From: Caenispirillum bisanense
Lineage (GTDB): Bacteria > Pseudomonadota > Alphaproteobacteria > Rhodospirillales > Rhodospirillaceae
Direction of reading: 5' to 3'
Length of the DNA: 64,000 nt
NCBI RefSeq assembly: GCF_900230255.1
Contig: NZ_OCNJ01000006.1
Location: 124,001-188,000 of the forward strand
Numbering within the stretch: position 1 is the stretch's first letter; the number at the start of each line of letters is the position of its first letter. Positions 55,112 through 64,000 of the stretch are shown here, piece by piece. The translations under genes were made by a program, and so were the position numbers. The notes below the pieces were generated by a model that did no database searches, was not told the DNA's origin, and worked only from the letters and a program-made list of their open reading frames with translations.

Positions 55112-56209
55112 TCACTGCACCACCAGCGCCTCGCGCCAGCGGTCGAGCAGGCGGCGGCGCTTGCTCTGGTCGCGGTAGACCAGCAGCCCGGCGCCGACGC
55201 GGATGGGGCGGATGTCGGTGCGGCTGCGGGTGAGCAGCGCGCTCATGGTGTTGTCGCCCGTGACGCCCGGGTGCAGGGCGTTGAGGTTCACCTGGTCGGC
55301 CAGCACCGTCTGCCCCGCCTGCGAGGCGAGGAAATCGAGGAACAGGCGCCCCGCCTCCGGCGTCCGCGCCGCCCGCGGCACCAGCCCGACGCGCGACAGC
55401 ACCACCGTGTAGTCCTGCGGCACCACGATGCCGAGGTCGGGCCGGTCGGCCGCCATGGCGGCGGCGTAGGAGCCGAGCACGTTGTAGCCGACGGCGAGCC
55501 GCCCCTGCGCCGTTTTGTCGATGACGGCGGCCGAGTCGGTGTAGAGCTTCACGCCCGCCCGCCCCATGAGCGAGACCAGCGACCAGATCCCGTCGTCGAT
55601 CTCGGCGTCGCGGGCGAGCATGAGGAAGCCGACGCCGCTGCGCTCGATGTCGTAGGTGCCGATGCGCCCGGCCATCAGCTCGGGCTCCTCGTCCAGCAGG
55701 CGGCGCAGGTCGGCGCGCGACTGCGGCGGCGAGCGGTCGGCGAAGCTCGGGCGGTGGTAGACCATCACCGCCGGCTCGAAGGTCAGGCCGAAGGCGGTGT
55801 CGCGCCACACCGCCCAGGGCGGCAGGGCATCGGCGGACGGCACGTCGACCGCCTGCGCGAAGCCGTCGTTGGCGAGCTTGAACTGCAGATCCATGGCCGA
55901 CGACAGCACGAAATCGGCGGTCGGGCCGCCGGCCGCCGTCTCGGCGCGCAGGCGGTCGTCGATCTCTTCCGACTGCAGCTCGTGATAGACCACGGAAACG
56001 GCCGGCCGGCTCTGCTGGAAGGCCGCGATCACCGGCGTGAACAGCGCCGTGTCGGTGGTGCCGTAGATGACGAGGTCGAGGCTCACCCCCTCCGCCCCCG
56101 GCTGCAGGGCGGGATAGGAGCGGCTGGCGGCGCGGGCGTCGGCGGTCGTGACGGTGCCGAGCAGCAGGACCGTCAGGAGCAGCAGGATTCTGGCGAGGGG
56201 CGCTGGCAT
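55112..56209 (-). CDS. ABC-type solute-binding protein next to TctDE
   Basis: 365 residues with a signal peptide (MPAPLARILLLLTVLLLGTVTTADARAA). The fold is the Fe3+/polyamine-type binding protein: LDLVIYGTTDTALFTPVIAAFQQ, DFVLSSAMDLQFKLANDG, AVGYNVLGSYAAAM and the late LFLDFLASQAGQ. No permease or ATPase gene is adjacent. It is divergent from the response regulator/kinase pair by 65 bases, so it may present a ligand to the TctE-like sensor rather than to a transporter. Confidence 0.82.
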   Translation of the reverse strand: MPAPLARILLLLTVLLLGTVTTADARAASRSYPALQPGAEGVSLDLVIYGTTDTALFTPVIAAFQQSRPAVSVVYHELQSEEIDDRLRAETAAGGPTADFVLSSAMDLQFKLANDGFAQAVDVPSADALPPWAVWRDTAFGLTFEPAVMVYHRPSFADRSPPQSRADLRRLLDEEPELMAGRIGTYDIERSGVGFLMLARDAEIDDGIWSLVSLMGRAGVKLYTDSAAVIDKTAQGRLAVGYNVLGSYAAAMAADRPDLGIVVPQDYTVVLSRVGLVPRAARTPEAGRLFLDFLASQAGQTVLADQVNLNALHPGVTGDNTMSALLTRSRTDIRPIRVGAGLLVYRDQSKRRRLLDRWREALVVQ

Positions 56210-56274
56210 GTGCCATATGATGGACAGCCGCCCCTGCCAGGCAAGCCGAAACTTCGCCGCGAACCCGCCGAGCC

Positions 56275-56936
<662 letters not shown>

Positions 56937-56940
<4 letters not shown>

Positions 56941-58397
56941 GCGGGCGCCGGCTGCCGTCGCTCCGGCGCAACCTGCTGGTCTGGCTGCTGGTGCCGCTGC
57001 TCGGCCTGGGCGCGCTCATCGCCGCCGAGGGCTATTATCAGGCGCTGCGGCTGGCGACGCGGGTGGCCGACCGCACGCTGGCGGGCTCGGCGCTATCCAT
57101 CTCCGACCGCGTCACCATCGCCGAGGGCGGCGGCAGCCTGGAGGTCGACGTGCCCTACGTGGCGCTGGAGATGCTCACCTCGGTCGGCGACAACCGCGTC
57201 TTCTATCTGGTACGGGCGCGCGACGGCGAGCTGGTGACCGGCTACCAGGACCTGCCGCTGCCGGACAAGGCGCCCGTCATCCACGGCAACCCGGTATTCT
57301 ACGACACCGCCTACCAGGGCGCACCGGTGCGCGCCGCCGCCGTCGCCGGGGCGGCTTCCGACGCCGGGCAGTCCATCGGCTACACGGTGGTGGTGGCGGA
57401 AACGACACAAGGCCGCGAGGAGATCGCCCGCGCCACGCTGGTGCAGCTCGGCACCCGGCTGGCGGCGCTGGCGCTGGTGCTGGCGGGGCTGGTGTGGTTC
57501 GGCGTCGGGCGCGGCCTGAAGCCGCTGGCGAGCCTTGGCGCCGCCGTCAATCGCCGCAGCCCCGACGACCTGCGCCCCATCGCCCACGACACCCCGCGCG
57601 AGGCCGCCGGGTTGGTGGAGGCCATCAACGCTTTCCTCGACCGCCTGCGCACGGCGCTCGACGGGCTGCGGCAGTTCACCGGCACCCTCGGCCACCAGAT
57701 GCGCACGCCCCTGTCCATCGTCCACGGCAACCTCGCCCTCGCCCTGCGCCAGCCGCTGCCGCCGGAGGCTCGCCTGCCGCTGGAACGGGCCGAGCGGGCG
57801 GCCCGCGATGCCGAGCGGTTGATCGGCCAGCTGTTGCTGCTCGCCCGCATGGACGAGGCGCGGGCGGCCCACGAGGGCTTCGTGCCCGTGGACCTCGCCG
57901 CCCTCGCCGCCGAGGTGACGCGCGAACGGGCACCGCAGGCGCTGCGCGTCGGCCTGGAACTGGCGCTGGAAACGGAAGGAACGGAACCGGCCGTGGTGGC
58001 GGGCTCGCCGGTGCTGCTGCGCGAGGTGCTGCTCAACCTCATCGACAACGCCGCCCGCTATGCCGCCCCCGGCACCGCGACCCTCCGTGTCGGCAGCGAG
58101 GCCGCGACGGTGCGGCTGGTGGTGGAGGACGACGGGCCGGGCATCCCGCCGGAGCGGATCGCCGACGCCCTCACGCGCTTCCGCCGCGGCGCCGACGGCG
58201 GCGGGACGGAGCGCACCGGCTTCGGGCTCGGGCTGCCCATCTGCCGCGACGTGGTGCTGCATCACGGCGGCGAGCTGGAATTGTCGGAGCGTCCCGGCGG
58301 CGGCCTGCGGGTGACCGCCACGCTGCCGCGCGCCGAGGCCCTCATTCCCCCGGCGCCGGCACCGCGGCAGGACGCGCCACCAGACGCTGGGCGATGA
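56937..58397 (+). CDS. Sensor histidine kinase, TctE-like
   Basis: 486 residues. Two membrane helices flank a periplasmic sensor region (residues 40-160) of the 2CSK_N/TctE type, with YVALEMLTSVGDNRVFYLVRARDGELVTGY. The H-box is FTGTLGHQMRTPLSIVHGNL, the N-box LLNLIDNAARYAAPG, and the G-boxes EDDGPGIPP and GFGLGLPICRDV. It phosphorylates the preceding regulator, presumably on sensing tricarboxylates. The last 56 bases overlap the convergent AbrB-family gene. Confidence 0.92.
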
Positions 58398-59427
58398 AGG
58401 GTACCGCCACCACCACTACCGCCAGCCGCACCAGGTGGTGCGCCGCCACGAAGGCCGGGTCGATGCCGAGGGTCAGCGCCAGCAGGCCCAGTTCCGGCGC
58501 GCCGCCCGGCAGGTAGCTCAGCAGGGCCGCCAGCATGTCGATGCCGAGCACCAGATGGGCGCCCCAGGCCGCGAGGCCGGACAGCACCAGCAGCAGCACG
58601 ACCAGACCCGCCGCCGCCTTCATGTACTGCCCCAGGACCCGCAGGGTAACCCCTTGAAAACGCGCACCGATGGCGGCACCGATGACGATCTGCGCGGCGA
58701 CCACCAGGAAGGCGGGCGGGCTCGCCGCGCTCCAGCCGCCCAGGTGGACCACCGCCGACAGCAGCAGCGGCCCCATGAAGCTCGGGTTGGGCAGGCGCAG
58801 CAGCTTGCCGCCCAGCCAGCCGCCGACGCCCGTCGCCGTCAGCACCGCCATGTCGAGGGCCGAGGGCATGGCGAACAGTTCGTCGGGGATGAACCCGCCG
58901 GGCGGCATGACGGCGCCGCTCGCCAGCACCGCCGGCGGCGTGAGCAGCAGGATGGCGCACAGGCGCAGGGCGTGCATCATGCCGACGGCCCGCACGTCGC
59001 CGCCGGTGGCAGCGGCCAGCTGGCTCATGACACTCAGGCCCCCCGGCACGCCGGCGAACAGCGAGGTCGTCAGGTCGTAGCCGGCAACGCGGCGGCAGTA
59101 CCACACCGAGACGACGGCCATGACGCCCGTCAGCGCCAGCATGAAGGCGAGGCTCGCCGCCCAGTGGGAGATCTCGCCGAGCACCGCGACGTCGAAGCCC
59201 GAGCCCAGCATGACACCGAGGATCGCCAGCACCACGCTGCGGGTGCGTGTCAGCTTGGCGAGGCGGGCACCGCCGATGGAAACCGCCGTCGTCAGGGCCA
59301 ACGATCCCATGAGCCACGGCAGCGGCATGGCGACGGCGACCGCCGCGGCCCCGCCCGCCCCGCCGAGCCCGAAGGTGGCGAGCCCGTGGAGGATCTGCTT
59401 CGGCTGCAAGGCCTTGCTCATGCTCAT
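58342..59427 (-). CDS. AbrB-family membrane protein
   Basis: 361 residues with about ten hydrophobic helices in two related halves, each with a G-x-P-G-G segment: LFAGVPGGLSVMSQLAAATGGD and LLSYLPGGAPELGLLALTLGID. This duplicated pattern identifies the AbrB/'ammonia monooxygenase' membrane family (PF05145), which is not the AbrB DNA-binding fold. The function is unknown; transport is likely. It overlaps the LysR stop by four bases and runs antisense into the kinase gene. Confidence 0.87.
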   Translation of the reverse strand: MSMSKALQPKQILHGLATFGLGGAGGAAAVAVAMPLPWLMGSLALTTAVSIGGARLAKLTRTRSVVLAILGVMLGSGFDVAVLGEISHWAASLAFMLALTGVMAVVSVWYCRRVAGYDLTTSLFAGVPGGLSVMSQLAAATGGDVRAVGMMHALRLCAILLLTPPAVLASGAVMPPGGFIPDELFAMPSALDMAVLTATGVGGWLGGKLLRLPNPSFMGPLLLSAVVHLGGWSAASPPAFLVVAAQIVIGAAIGARFQGVTLRVLGQYMKAAAGLVVLLLVLSGLAAWGAHLVLGIDMLAALLSYLPGGAPELGLLALTLGIDPAFVAAHHLVRLAVVVVAVPFIAQRLVARPAAVPAPGE

Positions 59428-60338
59428 GCGCCCCTCCCCTGGTCGGCCAGGAAGTCGTGCAGGCGGCGCGCCGCCGGCGGCATGTGGTCGCGGCCCGTCG
59501 AGATGATGTCGAGGCTGCGGGCGGCCCAGGCGTCGCTGATGGGTGCCGCCTGGATCGCCATGACCTCGAGGTAGCGCTCGATGCTGCTGTGGCGCAGGAA
59601 CCCGATGCCGAGCCCCGCCTCCACCATGCGGCGCAGCGAGCCGAAGCGGCTGACGTGGATGACGGACGACAGCGTCACCCCCGCCTCGCGGCAGCCGGCG
59701 CTGATGAGTTCGTCGATGGCGCCACCCTGGTGCAGCGAAATGACGTCGTAGCCCGCCGCCTCGGCGATGGAGACGCCTTCGCCCGGCTTGCGGCCGGCGA
59801 GCAGCGGGTGGTCGAGGGGCGTCACCACCCAGATCGGGTCTTCGCAGAAGGGCACGGCGTGCAGGCGGGACCCACGATGGGCGGTGTCCGCGACGACCGC
59901 GAAGTCGACGCGGCCTTCCGTCACCGCCTCCACCGCCTCGCGGCTGTAGAGTTCCTGGACGTGGACCGTCACCTCGGGGTGCGCCTCGCGGAAGGTCCGC
60001 AGCGCTTCCGGCACGCCCGTATTCAACGCCGAGGTGACGGCGGCGAGGTAGACCTCGCCGCGCTCGCCTTCGGCATAGGGGCGGAAGTCGCGGGTCATGT
60101 CCTGGATGACGGAGAGCAGCCGTTCGCCGTGCGCCGCCATCATGCGACCCTCGGCGGTCAGTTCCACGCCGTGCGGCACACGGCGCAACAGCTGGACCTT
60201 CAGCGCCGCTTCCAGGTCGCTGATGCGGCGGCTGACGGCGGAGGCGGCGATGTGCTCCCGCCGCGCCGCCTCGCCGATGCTGCCGGCGCGGGCGATGGCG
60301 AGGAACAGGCGGATGGTGACGATGTCGAAGGCGGCCAA
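59424..60338 (-). CDS. LysR-family transcriptional regulator
   Basis: 304 residues. The N-terminal HTH is TIRLFLAIARAGSIGEAARREHIAASAVSRRISDLEAAL, followed by the linker helix and a PBP-type effector domain (EVYLAAVTSALNTGVPEALRTF, FAVVADTAHRGSRL, GLGIGFLRHSSIERYL). It shares a transcript with the AbrB-family protein through an ATGA overlap, so it probably regulates that gene or others nearby. Confidence 0.92.
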   Translation of the reverse strand: MAAFDIVTIRLFLAIARAGSIGEAARREHIAASAVSRRISDLEAALKVQLLRRVPHGVELTAEGRMMAAHGERLLSVIQDMTRDFRPYAEGERGEVYLAAVTSALNTGVPEALRTFREAHPEVTVHVQELYSREAVEAVTEGRVDFAVVADTAHRGSRLHAVPFCEDPIWVVTPLDHPLLAGRKPGEGVSIAEAAGYDVISLHQGGAIDELISAGCREAGVTLSSVIHVSRFGSLRRMVEAGLGIGFLRHSSIERYLEVMAIQAAPISDAWAARSLDIISTGRDHMPPAARRLHDFLADQGRGA

Positions 60339-60491
60339 GCGCGGAGATCCTTCACGGCGACTGTCGACGGACGACGGGAGCGACGGGACACGTCCAGCCC
60401 CGTGATCCTATCCCCGCCCTCCGCCGTCGCCCATCACCGTCTCGCGATGGGGGCCGCAGCCGCTCGCGATGGCGGCGGGTACGGGCGGCCG

Positions 60492-61250
60492 TCAGTGCTC
60501 GCCGTGCAGGCGGGCGAGGAAGCGGCGGCTGCGCTCCTCCGTCGGGGCAGCGAAGAAGGCTTTAGCCGGGCCTTGCTCGACGATCCGGCCGCCTTCCATG
60601 AAGATCACCCGGTCGGCCACGTCGCGGGCGAAGGCCATTTCGTGGGTGACGATGACCATGGTGCGGTGCTCGGCAGCGAGGCCGCGGATGACGCTCAGCA
60701 CCTCGCCCACCAGTTCGGGGTCGAGGGCGCTGGTCGGTTCGTCGAACAGCAGCACGTCGGGCTCCATGGCGAGCGCGCGGGCGATGGCGACGCGCTGCTG
60801 CTGGCCGCCCGACAGCCGCGCCGGATAGGCGTCGGCCTTCTCCGCCAGCCCCACCTGGGCCAGCACGGCGCGGCCGGCCTGGATCGCCTGCTCGCGCGCC
60901 ACGCCCTTCACGATCACCGGCCCTTCGATGACGTTCTCCAGCGCCGTGCGGTGCGGGAACAGGTTGAAGGTCTGGAACACGAAGCCGACGTGCTGGCGCA
61001 GCGACCGCACCGCCTGCTTCTGGCGGGCGAGCGGCTTGGCGCCGTCCACCGTCACCGGCCCGACCCGGATGGTGCCGCCGTCGGGCGCCTCCAGGCAGTT
61101 GAGCAGGCGCAGCAGCGTCGTCTTGCCCGAGCCGCTCGGCCCGATGACGGCGACCACCTCGCCCTTCTCCACCGTCAGGTCGACGCCGTCGAGCACGGTG
61201 GTCGGGCCGAAGCGCTTGGTGAGGCCGGTCGCCTCGATCATGGCGGCCAT
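60492..61250 (-). CDS. tcyN: Cystine-type ABC transporter ATP-binding protein
   Basis: 252 residues of the polar-amino-acid ATPase family. Walker A is GPSGSGKTTLLRLLNCLE, signature LSGGQQQRVAIARAL, Walker B VLLFDEPTSALDPELVGEVL and the H-loop VTHEM. Length and gene order match YecC/TcyN of the cystine system. It is the last gene of the three-gene operon, four bases after the permease. Confidence 0.88.
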   Translation of the reverse strand: MAAMIEATGLTKRFGPTTVLDGVDLTVEKGEVVAVIGPSGSGKTTLLRLLNCLEAPDGGTIRVGPVTVDGAKPLARQKQAVRSLRQHVGFVFQTFNLFPHRTALENVIEGPVIVKGVAREQAIQAGRAVLAQVGLAEKADAYPARLSGGQQQRVAIARALAMEPDVLLFDEPTSALDPELVGEVLSVIRGLAAEHRTMVIVTHEMAFARDVADRVIFMEGGRIVEQGPAKAFFAAPTEERSRRFLARLHGEH

Positions 61251-61254
61251 GGCG

Positions 61255-61917
61255 TCAGGTCCTCACGTGGCGGCCGGCGCGCGCTTCCATGCGGTTCTGC
61301 AGCCACGACAGGCCGGTCGACAGCACCCAGTAAAGCGCCGCGGCGGCCAGATACATGGTGAAGACCTCGTAGGTGCGCGCCGTGATGAGCTGGGCCTGGC
61401 GGAACAGCTCGGGCACCTGGATGGTGGCCGCGAGCGAGGTGTCCTTCACCAGGCTGATGAAGCTGTTGCCGAGCGCCGGCAGGGCGACGCGGGCGGCCTG
61501 CGGCAGCACCGTGCGCCGCATGGTCTGGCCCGGCGTCATGCCGATGGAATAGCTGGCCTCCCACTGGCCCCGGTCGATGGAGGCGATGGCGCCGCGCAGG
61601 ATTTCCGACGTATAGGCGGCCATGTTCAGGGAAAAGCCGATGAGCGCCGAGCTGATGGGGTCGAGGCGCAGGCCCACCTGCGGCAGGGCGTAATAGATGA
61701 TGAACAACTGCACGAGCAGCGGCGTGCCGCGGAAGAACGACACGTAGACGCGCGCCGGCCAGCGCAGCAGGCGCAGGCCCGACAGCCGCATGAGCGCGAT
61801 GCCGAACCCCAGCAGCAGCCCGAAGGCCATGCCGCCCACGCTCAGCCCGACGGTATAGACGGCCCCCTTCAGCAGGAAGGGAGCCGCCTGGGCCAGGGAT
61901 GCCAGCACGCCGTCCAT
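61255..61917 (-). CDS. tcyL: Cystine-type ABC transporter permease
   Basis: 220 residues with five helices. Family motifs are SFFRGTPLLVQLFIIYYALPQVGL near the middle and the EAA loop ASYSIGMTPGQTMRRTVLPQAARVALPALGNSF. Length matches YecS/TcyL. It lies six bases downstream of the binding-protein gene. It forms the channel for cystine or a related amino acid. Confidence 0.87.
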   Translation of the reverse strand: MDGVLASLAQAAPFLLKGAVYTVGLSVGGMAFGLLLGFGIALMRLSGLRLLRWPARVYVSFFRGTPLLVQLFIIYYALPQVGLRLDPISSALIGFSLNMAAYTSEILRGAIASIDRGQWEASYSIGMTPGQTMRRTVLPQAARVALPALGNSFISLVKDTSLAATIQVPELFRQAQLITARTYEVFTMYLAAAALYWVLSTGLSWLQNRMEARAGRHVRT

Positions 61918-61923
61918 GACGGC

Positions 61924-62727
61924 TTACTGCGTCACGTCGGAGCCGAACCACTCCTTGGAGATCTCGGCCAGTTCGCCGCTCTTCCGCAGGGAGTCGACGG
62001 CGTCGTTGAGCGCCTTCTGCAGTTCCGGGTTGCCCTTGCGGATGGCGATGCCCATGCGCTGCTTGGCGAAGGGCTCGCCTGCGGCGACCACCGACCCGTC
62101 CGACTGGCGCAGCAGGTAGCCGGCCATCAGGCGGTCGTTGAGCAGGGCGTCGAGGCGGCCGACGCGCAGGTCCTGCAGCGAGGCGACGTTGCCCTCGTAG
62201 GTGCGGACGTCGGCGCCCGGGGCGTTCTCGCGCAGCCATTCCTCGTAGTTGGTGCCGAGGCCGACACCCACCGCCTGGCCTTCCAGCGCCTGCGGCGTGG
62301 TCAGCTCGTCGGCCTTGTCCTTGGTGGTGATGATCTGGATGCCCGACACGGTGTACGGCTGGGTGAAGTCGTACTTCTGCTCGCGCTCGGGCGTGATGGT
62401 CACCTGGTTCATGATGGCGTCGAAGCGCTCGGAATCGAGGCCGGCCAGCATGCCGTCCCACTTGGTCGGCACGAACTCGGCCTTCACGCCCATCTCCTCG
62501 GCGACGGCCTTGGCGAAGTCGACCTCGAAGCCGATCAGCTCGCCCTTCTCGTCGGTGTAGTTGAACGGCGGGTAGGTGCCTTCCACGCCGATGAGGATGC
62601 TGCCGCGTTCCTTGATCTGGTCGAGCAGGCTCTTGTCCTGGGCGACGGCGGCTCCGGCCCCGAGGCCGAGCCCGGCGGCGGCGAGGGTGGCGGCGGCGAC
62701 GAGGCCGCGCAGGCGGGAAAGCTGCAT
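61924..62727 (-). CDS. tcyJ: Cystine-binding periplasmic protein (FliY/TcyJ-like)
   Basis: 267 residues with a signal peptide ending AAVAQD. The mature protein tracks E. coli FliY/TcyJ closely: EGTYPPFNY, PTKWDGMLAGLDS, NQVTITPER, YTVSGIQI, VGVGLGTNYEEWLRENAPG and QDLRVGRLDALL. This supports L-cystine (or a cystine analogue) as ligand. The start at MQLSRL has GGAG eight bases upstream; a longer frame is not supported. A good promoter lies about 85 bases upstream. Confidence 0.9.
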   Translation of the reverse strand: MQLSRLRGLVAAATLAAAGLGLGAGAAVAQDKSLLDQIKERGSILIGVEGTYPPFNYTDEKGELIGFEVDFAKAVAEEMGVKAEFVPTKWDGMLAGLDSERFDAIMNQVTITPEREQKYDFTQPYTVSGIQIITTKDKADELTTPQALEGQAVGVGLGTNYEEWLRENAPGADVRTYEGNVASLQDLRVGRLDALLNDRLMAGYLLRQSDGSVVAAGEPFAKQRMGIAIRKGNPELQKALNDAVDSLRKSGELAEISKEWFGSDVTQ

Positions 62728-62810
62728 CTCTAATCTCCACTCTGGGCACGGGCGATGCGCGATCAACGCGCCAGACGCCGGCGCGCCGCACGGAACGTCA
62801 GGGAGCCGGC

Positions 62811-62839
62811 GATATAATGACCCACCTTTGAGATGTCAA
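62811..62839 (-). promoter_or_regulatory. Promoter of the tcyJLN-like operon
   Basis: On the minus strand TTGACA (62839-62834), a 17-base spacer and TATATC (62816-62811). The predicted transcript has a leader of about 75 bases. The block just upstream (62834-62880) is markedly AT-rich with the repeated ATGTT/AACAT words, suitable for a regulator. Confidence 0.65.
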
Positions 62840-62881
62840 ATTTTATGTTTCAACATTTTATTTATGTTGTTTCAGTTCAGG

Positions 62882-62908
62882 AAAAAGGGCCGGATGCGCG
62901 TCCGGCCC
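62882..62908 (-). terminator. Intrinsic terminator of the family-3 binding-protein gene
   Basis: GGGCCGGA (62887-62894) pairs with TCCGGCCC (62901-62908) around six bases, and on the minus strand is followed by five T (62886-62882). It begins eight bases after the stop codon at 62916. Confidence 0.8.
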
Positions 62909-62915
62909 CTTCCGC

Positions 62916-63677
62916 TTACTCCAGGCCGGCTTCCGCCCCCGTCCGGGTCTTGATCGCCGCCACCCGCTCGGCATTGTCGGCGAGCCAGGCGTCGAAGCGC
63001 GCCAGCAGGTCGGCATGGCGGGTGGTGGACAGGCGATAGGTGTCGCGGCTGTGCGGTAGGCCGGGGTCGAACACCAGCCCGCCGGGCTTGCCGAGGTCGG
63101 TCGCCAGCAGGTGGTTGGCGACGGCGACGCTGACGTAAGCGCCATCGATGCGGCCGGCCAGCACCTGCCGCAGCAGGGCGTCCATCTGGCCGTTCTCGGT
63201 CAGGCGGGGCTTGCCGGCGGCGATGCGGTCGAGCCACGAGAAGGGCGTGAAGCCGGTCACGGTACCGAGCACCACCACGGCGTCGGCACCCTGCCCCACC
63301 CGCTCGGGTTTGACCACGACACCGTCGATATAGGTGATGACGGGGGCGCTGTAGGTCACGGTCGCCGCGTCCTTGGCGCCGGGCGCCCAGGCTGGGTTGT
63401 CGGGGAACTTGAAGTCGATGCCGCCGCCCGTCAGGTCGGCGTAGAGGCGGTTCACCGGCAGCGGCCGGTACGCGAAGCTGATGCCGGCGTCGGCGGCGAA
63501 GGCGTCGAAGATCTCGCGCGCCGCGCCGCCGTAGGCGCCGTCGCGCACGCCGTAGACGGGGAAATAGTTCAGTTCCTCGACACCGATCACGTAGTCGGCG
63601 GCGGCGGCCTCCCCAGCCACGGCGGCGGACCCGAGACCGAGGGCGAACAGGGCGGCGAGCAGTCGGCGGCGCAGCAT
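62916..63677 (-). CDS. Orphan family-3 solute-binding protein
   Basis: 253 residues. Signal peptide MLRRRLLAALFALGLGSAAVAGEAAA, then a PBPb-type domain with IGVEELNYFPVYGVRDGAYGGAAREIFDAFAADAGISFAY in parts, PVNRLYADLTGGGIDFKFPDNP and AGRIDGAYVSVAVANHLL. No permease gene is adjacent. The 'YFPVYG...AREI' start is seen in periplasmic proteins that feed signalling systems. It is 25 bases downstream of a PP2C phosphatase gene on the same strand, so a signalling role is plausible. Confidence 0.8.
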   Translation of the reverse strand: MLRRRLLAALFALGLGSAAVAGEAAAADYVIGVEELNYFPVYGVRDGAYGGAAREIFDAFAADAGISFAYRPLPVNRLYADLTGGGIDFKFPDNPAWAPGAKDAATVTYSAPVITYIDGVVVKPERVGQGADAVVVLGTVTGFTPFSWLDRIAAGKPRLTENGQMDALLRQVLAGRIDGAYVSVAVANHLLATDLGKPGGLVFDPGLPHSRDTYRLSTTRHADLLARFDAWLADNAERVAAIKTRTGAEAGLE

Positions 63678-63702
63678 GGTCCTCTTTCCCCCTCCGTGAA
63701 CG

Positions 63703-64000
63703 CTACTTCTGCTTCAGGACGATGAGCGTCAGGTCGTCGTAGATGACATGGCCGCCGATGTGGCGCATGACGTCGTCCACCACCGCCTGCTTGATGCGGT
63801 CGGCCGGCTCCGCCCAGTGGTCCGATACCACCCGGCACAGACGGTCCAGGCCGTAGAGGGCGTCGGAGGCGTCGGCCGCCTCGGTGATGCCGTCGGTGTA
63901 GAGCACGACACCGTCGCCGGGCGCGAGGGTCACCTCTGTCTCCCCGACGAACTCTTCCACCGTGTCGACGAGGCCGAGCGGCATGCCGAGCCACGTGGTG
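63703..64000 (-). CDS. SpoIIE/PP2C-type serine phosphatase (C-terminal end only)
   Basis: About 98 C-terminal residues; the gene runs off the right edge. The sequence GMPLGLVD, LAPGDGVVLYTDGITEAAD and YDDLTLIVLK carries the metal-binding aspartates and the end of the SpoIIE-like PP2C fold, as in RsbU-type regulators. The upstream sensor or receiver domain is not in the window. It is followed by the orphan solute-binding gene. Confidence 0.85.
   Translation of the reverse strand, partial: TTWLGMPLGLVDTVEEFVGETEVTLAPGDGVVLYTDGITEAADASDALYGLDRLCRVVSDHWAEPADRIKQAVVDDVMRHIGGHVIYDDLTLIVLKQK

Noticed and set aside
60420-60465. CCCATC/GATGGG stem after the ABC ATPase gene as a terminator.
   Set aside because: Six base pairs, a ten-base loop and no T-run; too weak to call.

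Overview
The window is a dense, very GC-rich piece of bacterial chromosome. Gene content points to an alphaproteobacterium, probably a Rhodospirillales/Azospirillaceae-like one: a SAM-II riboswitch (a class found mainly in Alphaproteobacteria), an APS-reductase type CysH, fused CysNC, TRAP and tripartite tricarboxylate transporters, NnrS proteins and a caa3-type oxidase. No gene-free stretch exceeds 300 bases. I see no CRISPR array, insertion sequence, phage module or replication origin.

Layout. 1-2.2 kb (minus): Fe-S assembly pair (NifU, partial at the left edge, and an IscA-type protein), a GNAT acetyltransferase and a PaaI thioesterase. 2.35 kb: a small secreted COG4315-type protein. 2.87-11.2 kb: a sulfate-assimilation operon headed by a promoter, a SAM-II riboswitch and an intrinsic terminator, then cysI, a ferredoxin-NADP reductase, a 2Fe-2S ferredoxin, cysG, cysH, cysD and cysNC. 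A REP-like double palindrome lies between cysD and cysNC. 11.2-17.6 kb (minus): glutathione reductase, a Cys-rich secreted protein, an AT-rich foreign-looking gene with a HEPN-type R-x4-H motif directly behind glmS, then glmS and glmU. 17.7-20.9 kb: phosphoglycolate phosphatase, tRNA-Val(CAC), a degenerate exonuclease-like protein, a Tat-exported aldo/keto reductase and a DUF6064 membrane protein.

20.9-25.9 kb: a cytoplasmic group 3b-type [NiFe] (sulf)hydrogenase operon with an embedded cyclic-nucleotide-binding-domain protein and its maturation protease. 25.9-27.6 kb: a membrane-anchored EEP-family protein and an FkbM methyltransferase. 27.7-33.4 kb: caa3-type cytochrome oxidase (CoxB with fused cytochrome c, fused CoxA/CoxC, a small membrane protein, CtaG-like assembly factor, triheme cytochrome c). 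33.4-41.2 kb (minus): an MFS transporter and a nitric-oxide/low-oxygen response block (NnrS, hemerythrin, NnrS-like, DUF2249), next to four tandem Crp/Fnr-family regulators. Two TTGA-N6-TCAA boxes stand in front of the DUF2249 operon and the regulator operon.

41.2-51.9 kb: a sugar-acid regulon: KDG kinase, a GntR regulator, a TRAP transporter, DgoD, a long IlvD/Edd dehydratase, DgoA, DgoK and Eda. This is a De Ley-Doudoroff route with parallel enzymes. 51.9-58.4 kb: TctCBA uptake system, an extra solute-binding protein and a TctD/TctE-like two-component system. 58.3-60.3 kb: an AbrB-family membrane protein with its LysR regulator. 60.5-62.8 kb: a cystine-type ABC transporter (TcyJLN-like) with its own promoter. 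The right edge has an orphan family-3 solute-binding protein and the end of a SpoIIE/PP2C phosphatase.

The main themes are sulfur acquisition (cys operon, cystine transporter, Fe-S assembly), hydrogen and oxygen respiration with NO protection, and catabolism of sugar acids and tricarboxylates. The least explained items are the SAM-II control of a cysI operon, the HEPN-like gene behind glmS, the four adjacent Crp/Fnr regulators and the HTH-less nucleotide-binding protein in the hydrogenase operon.
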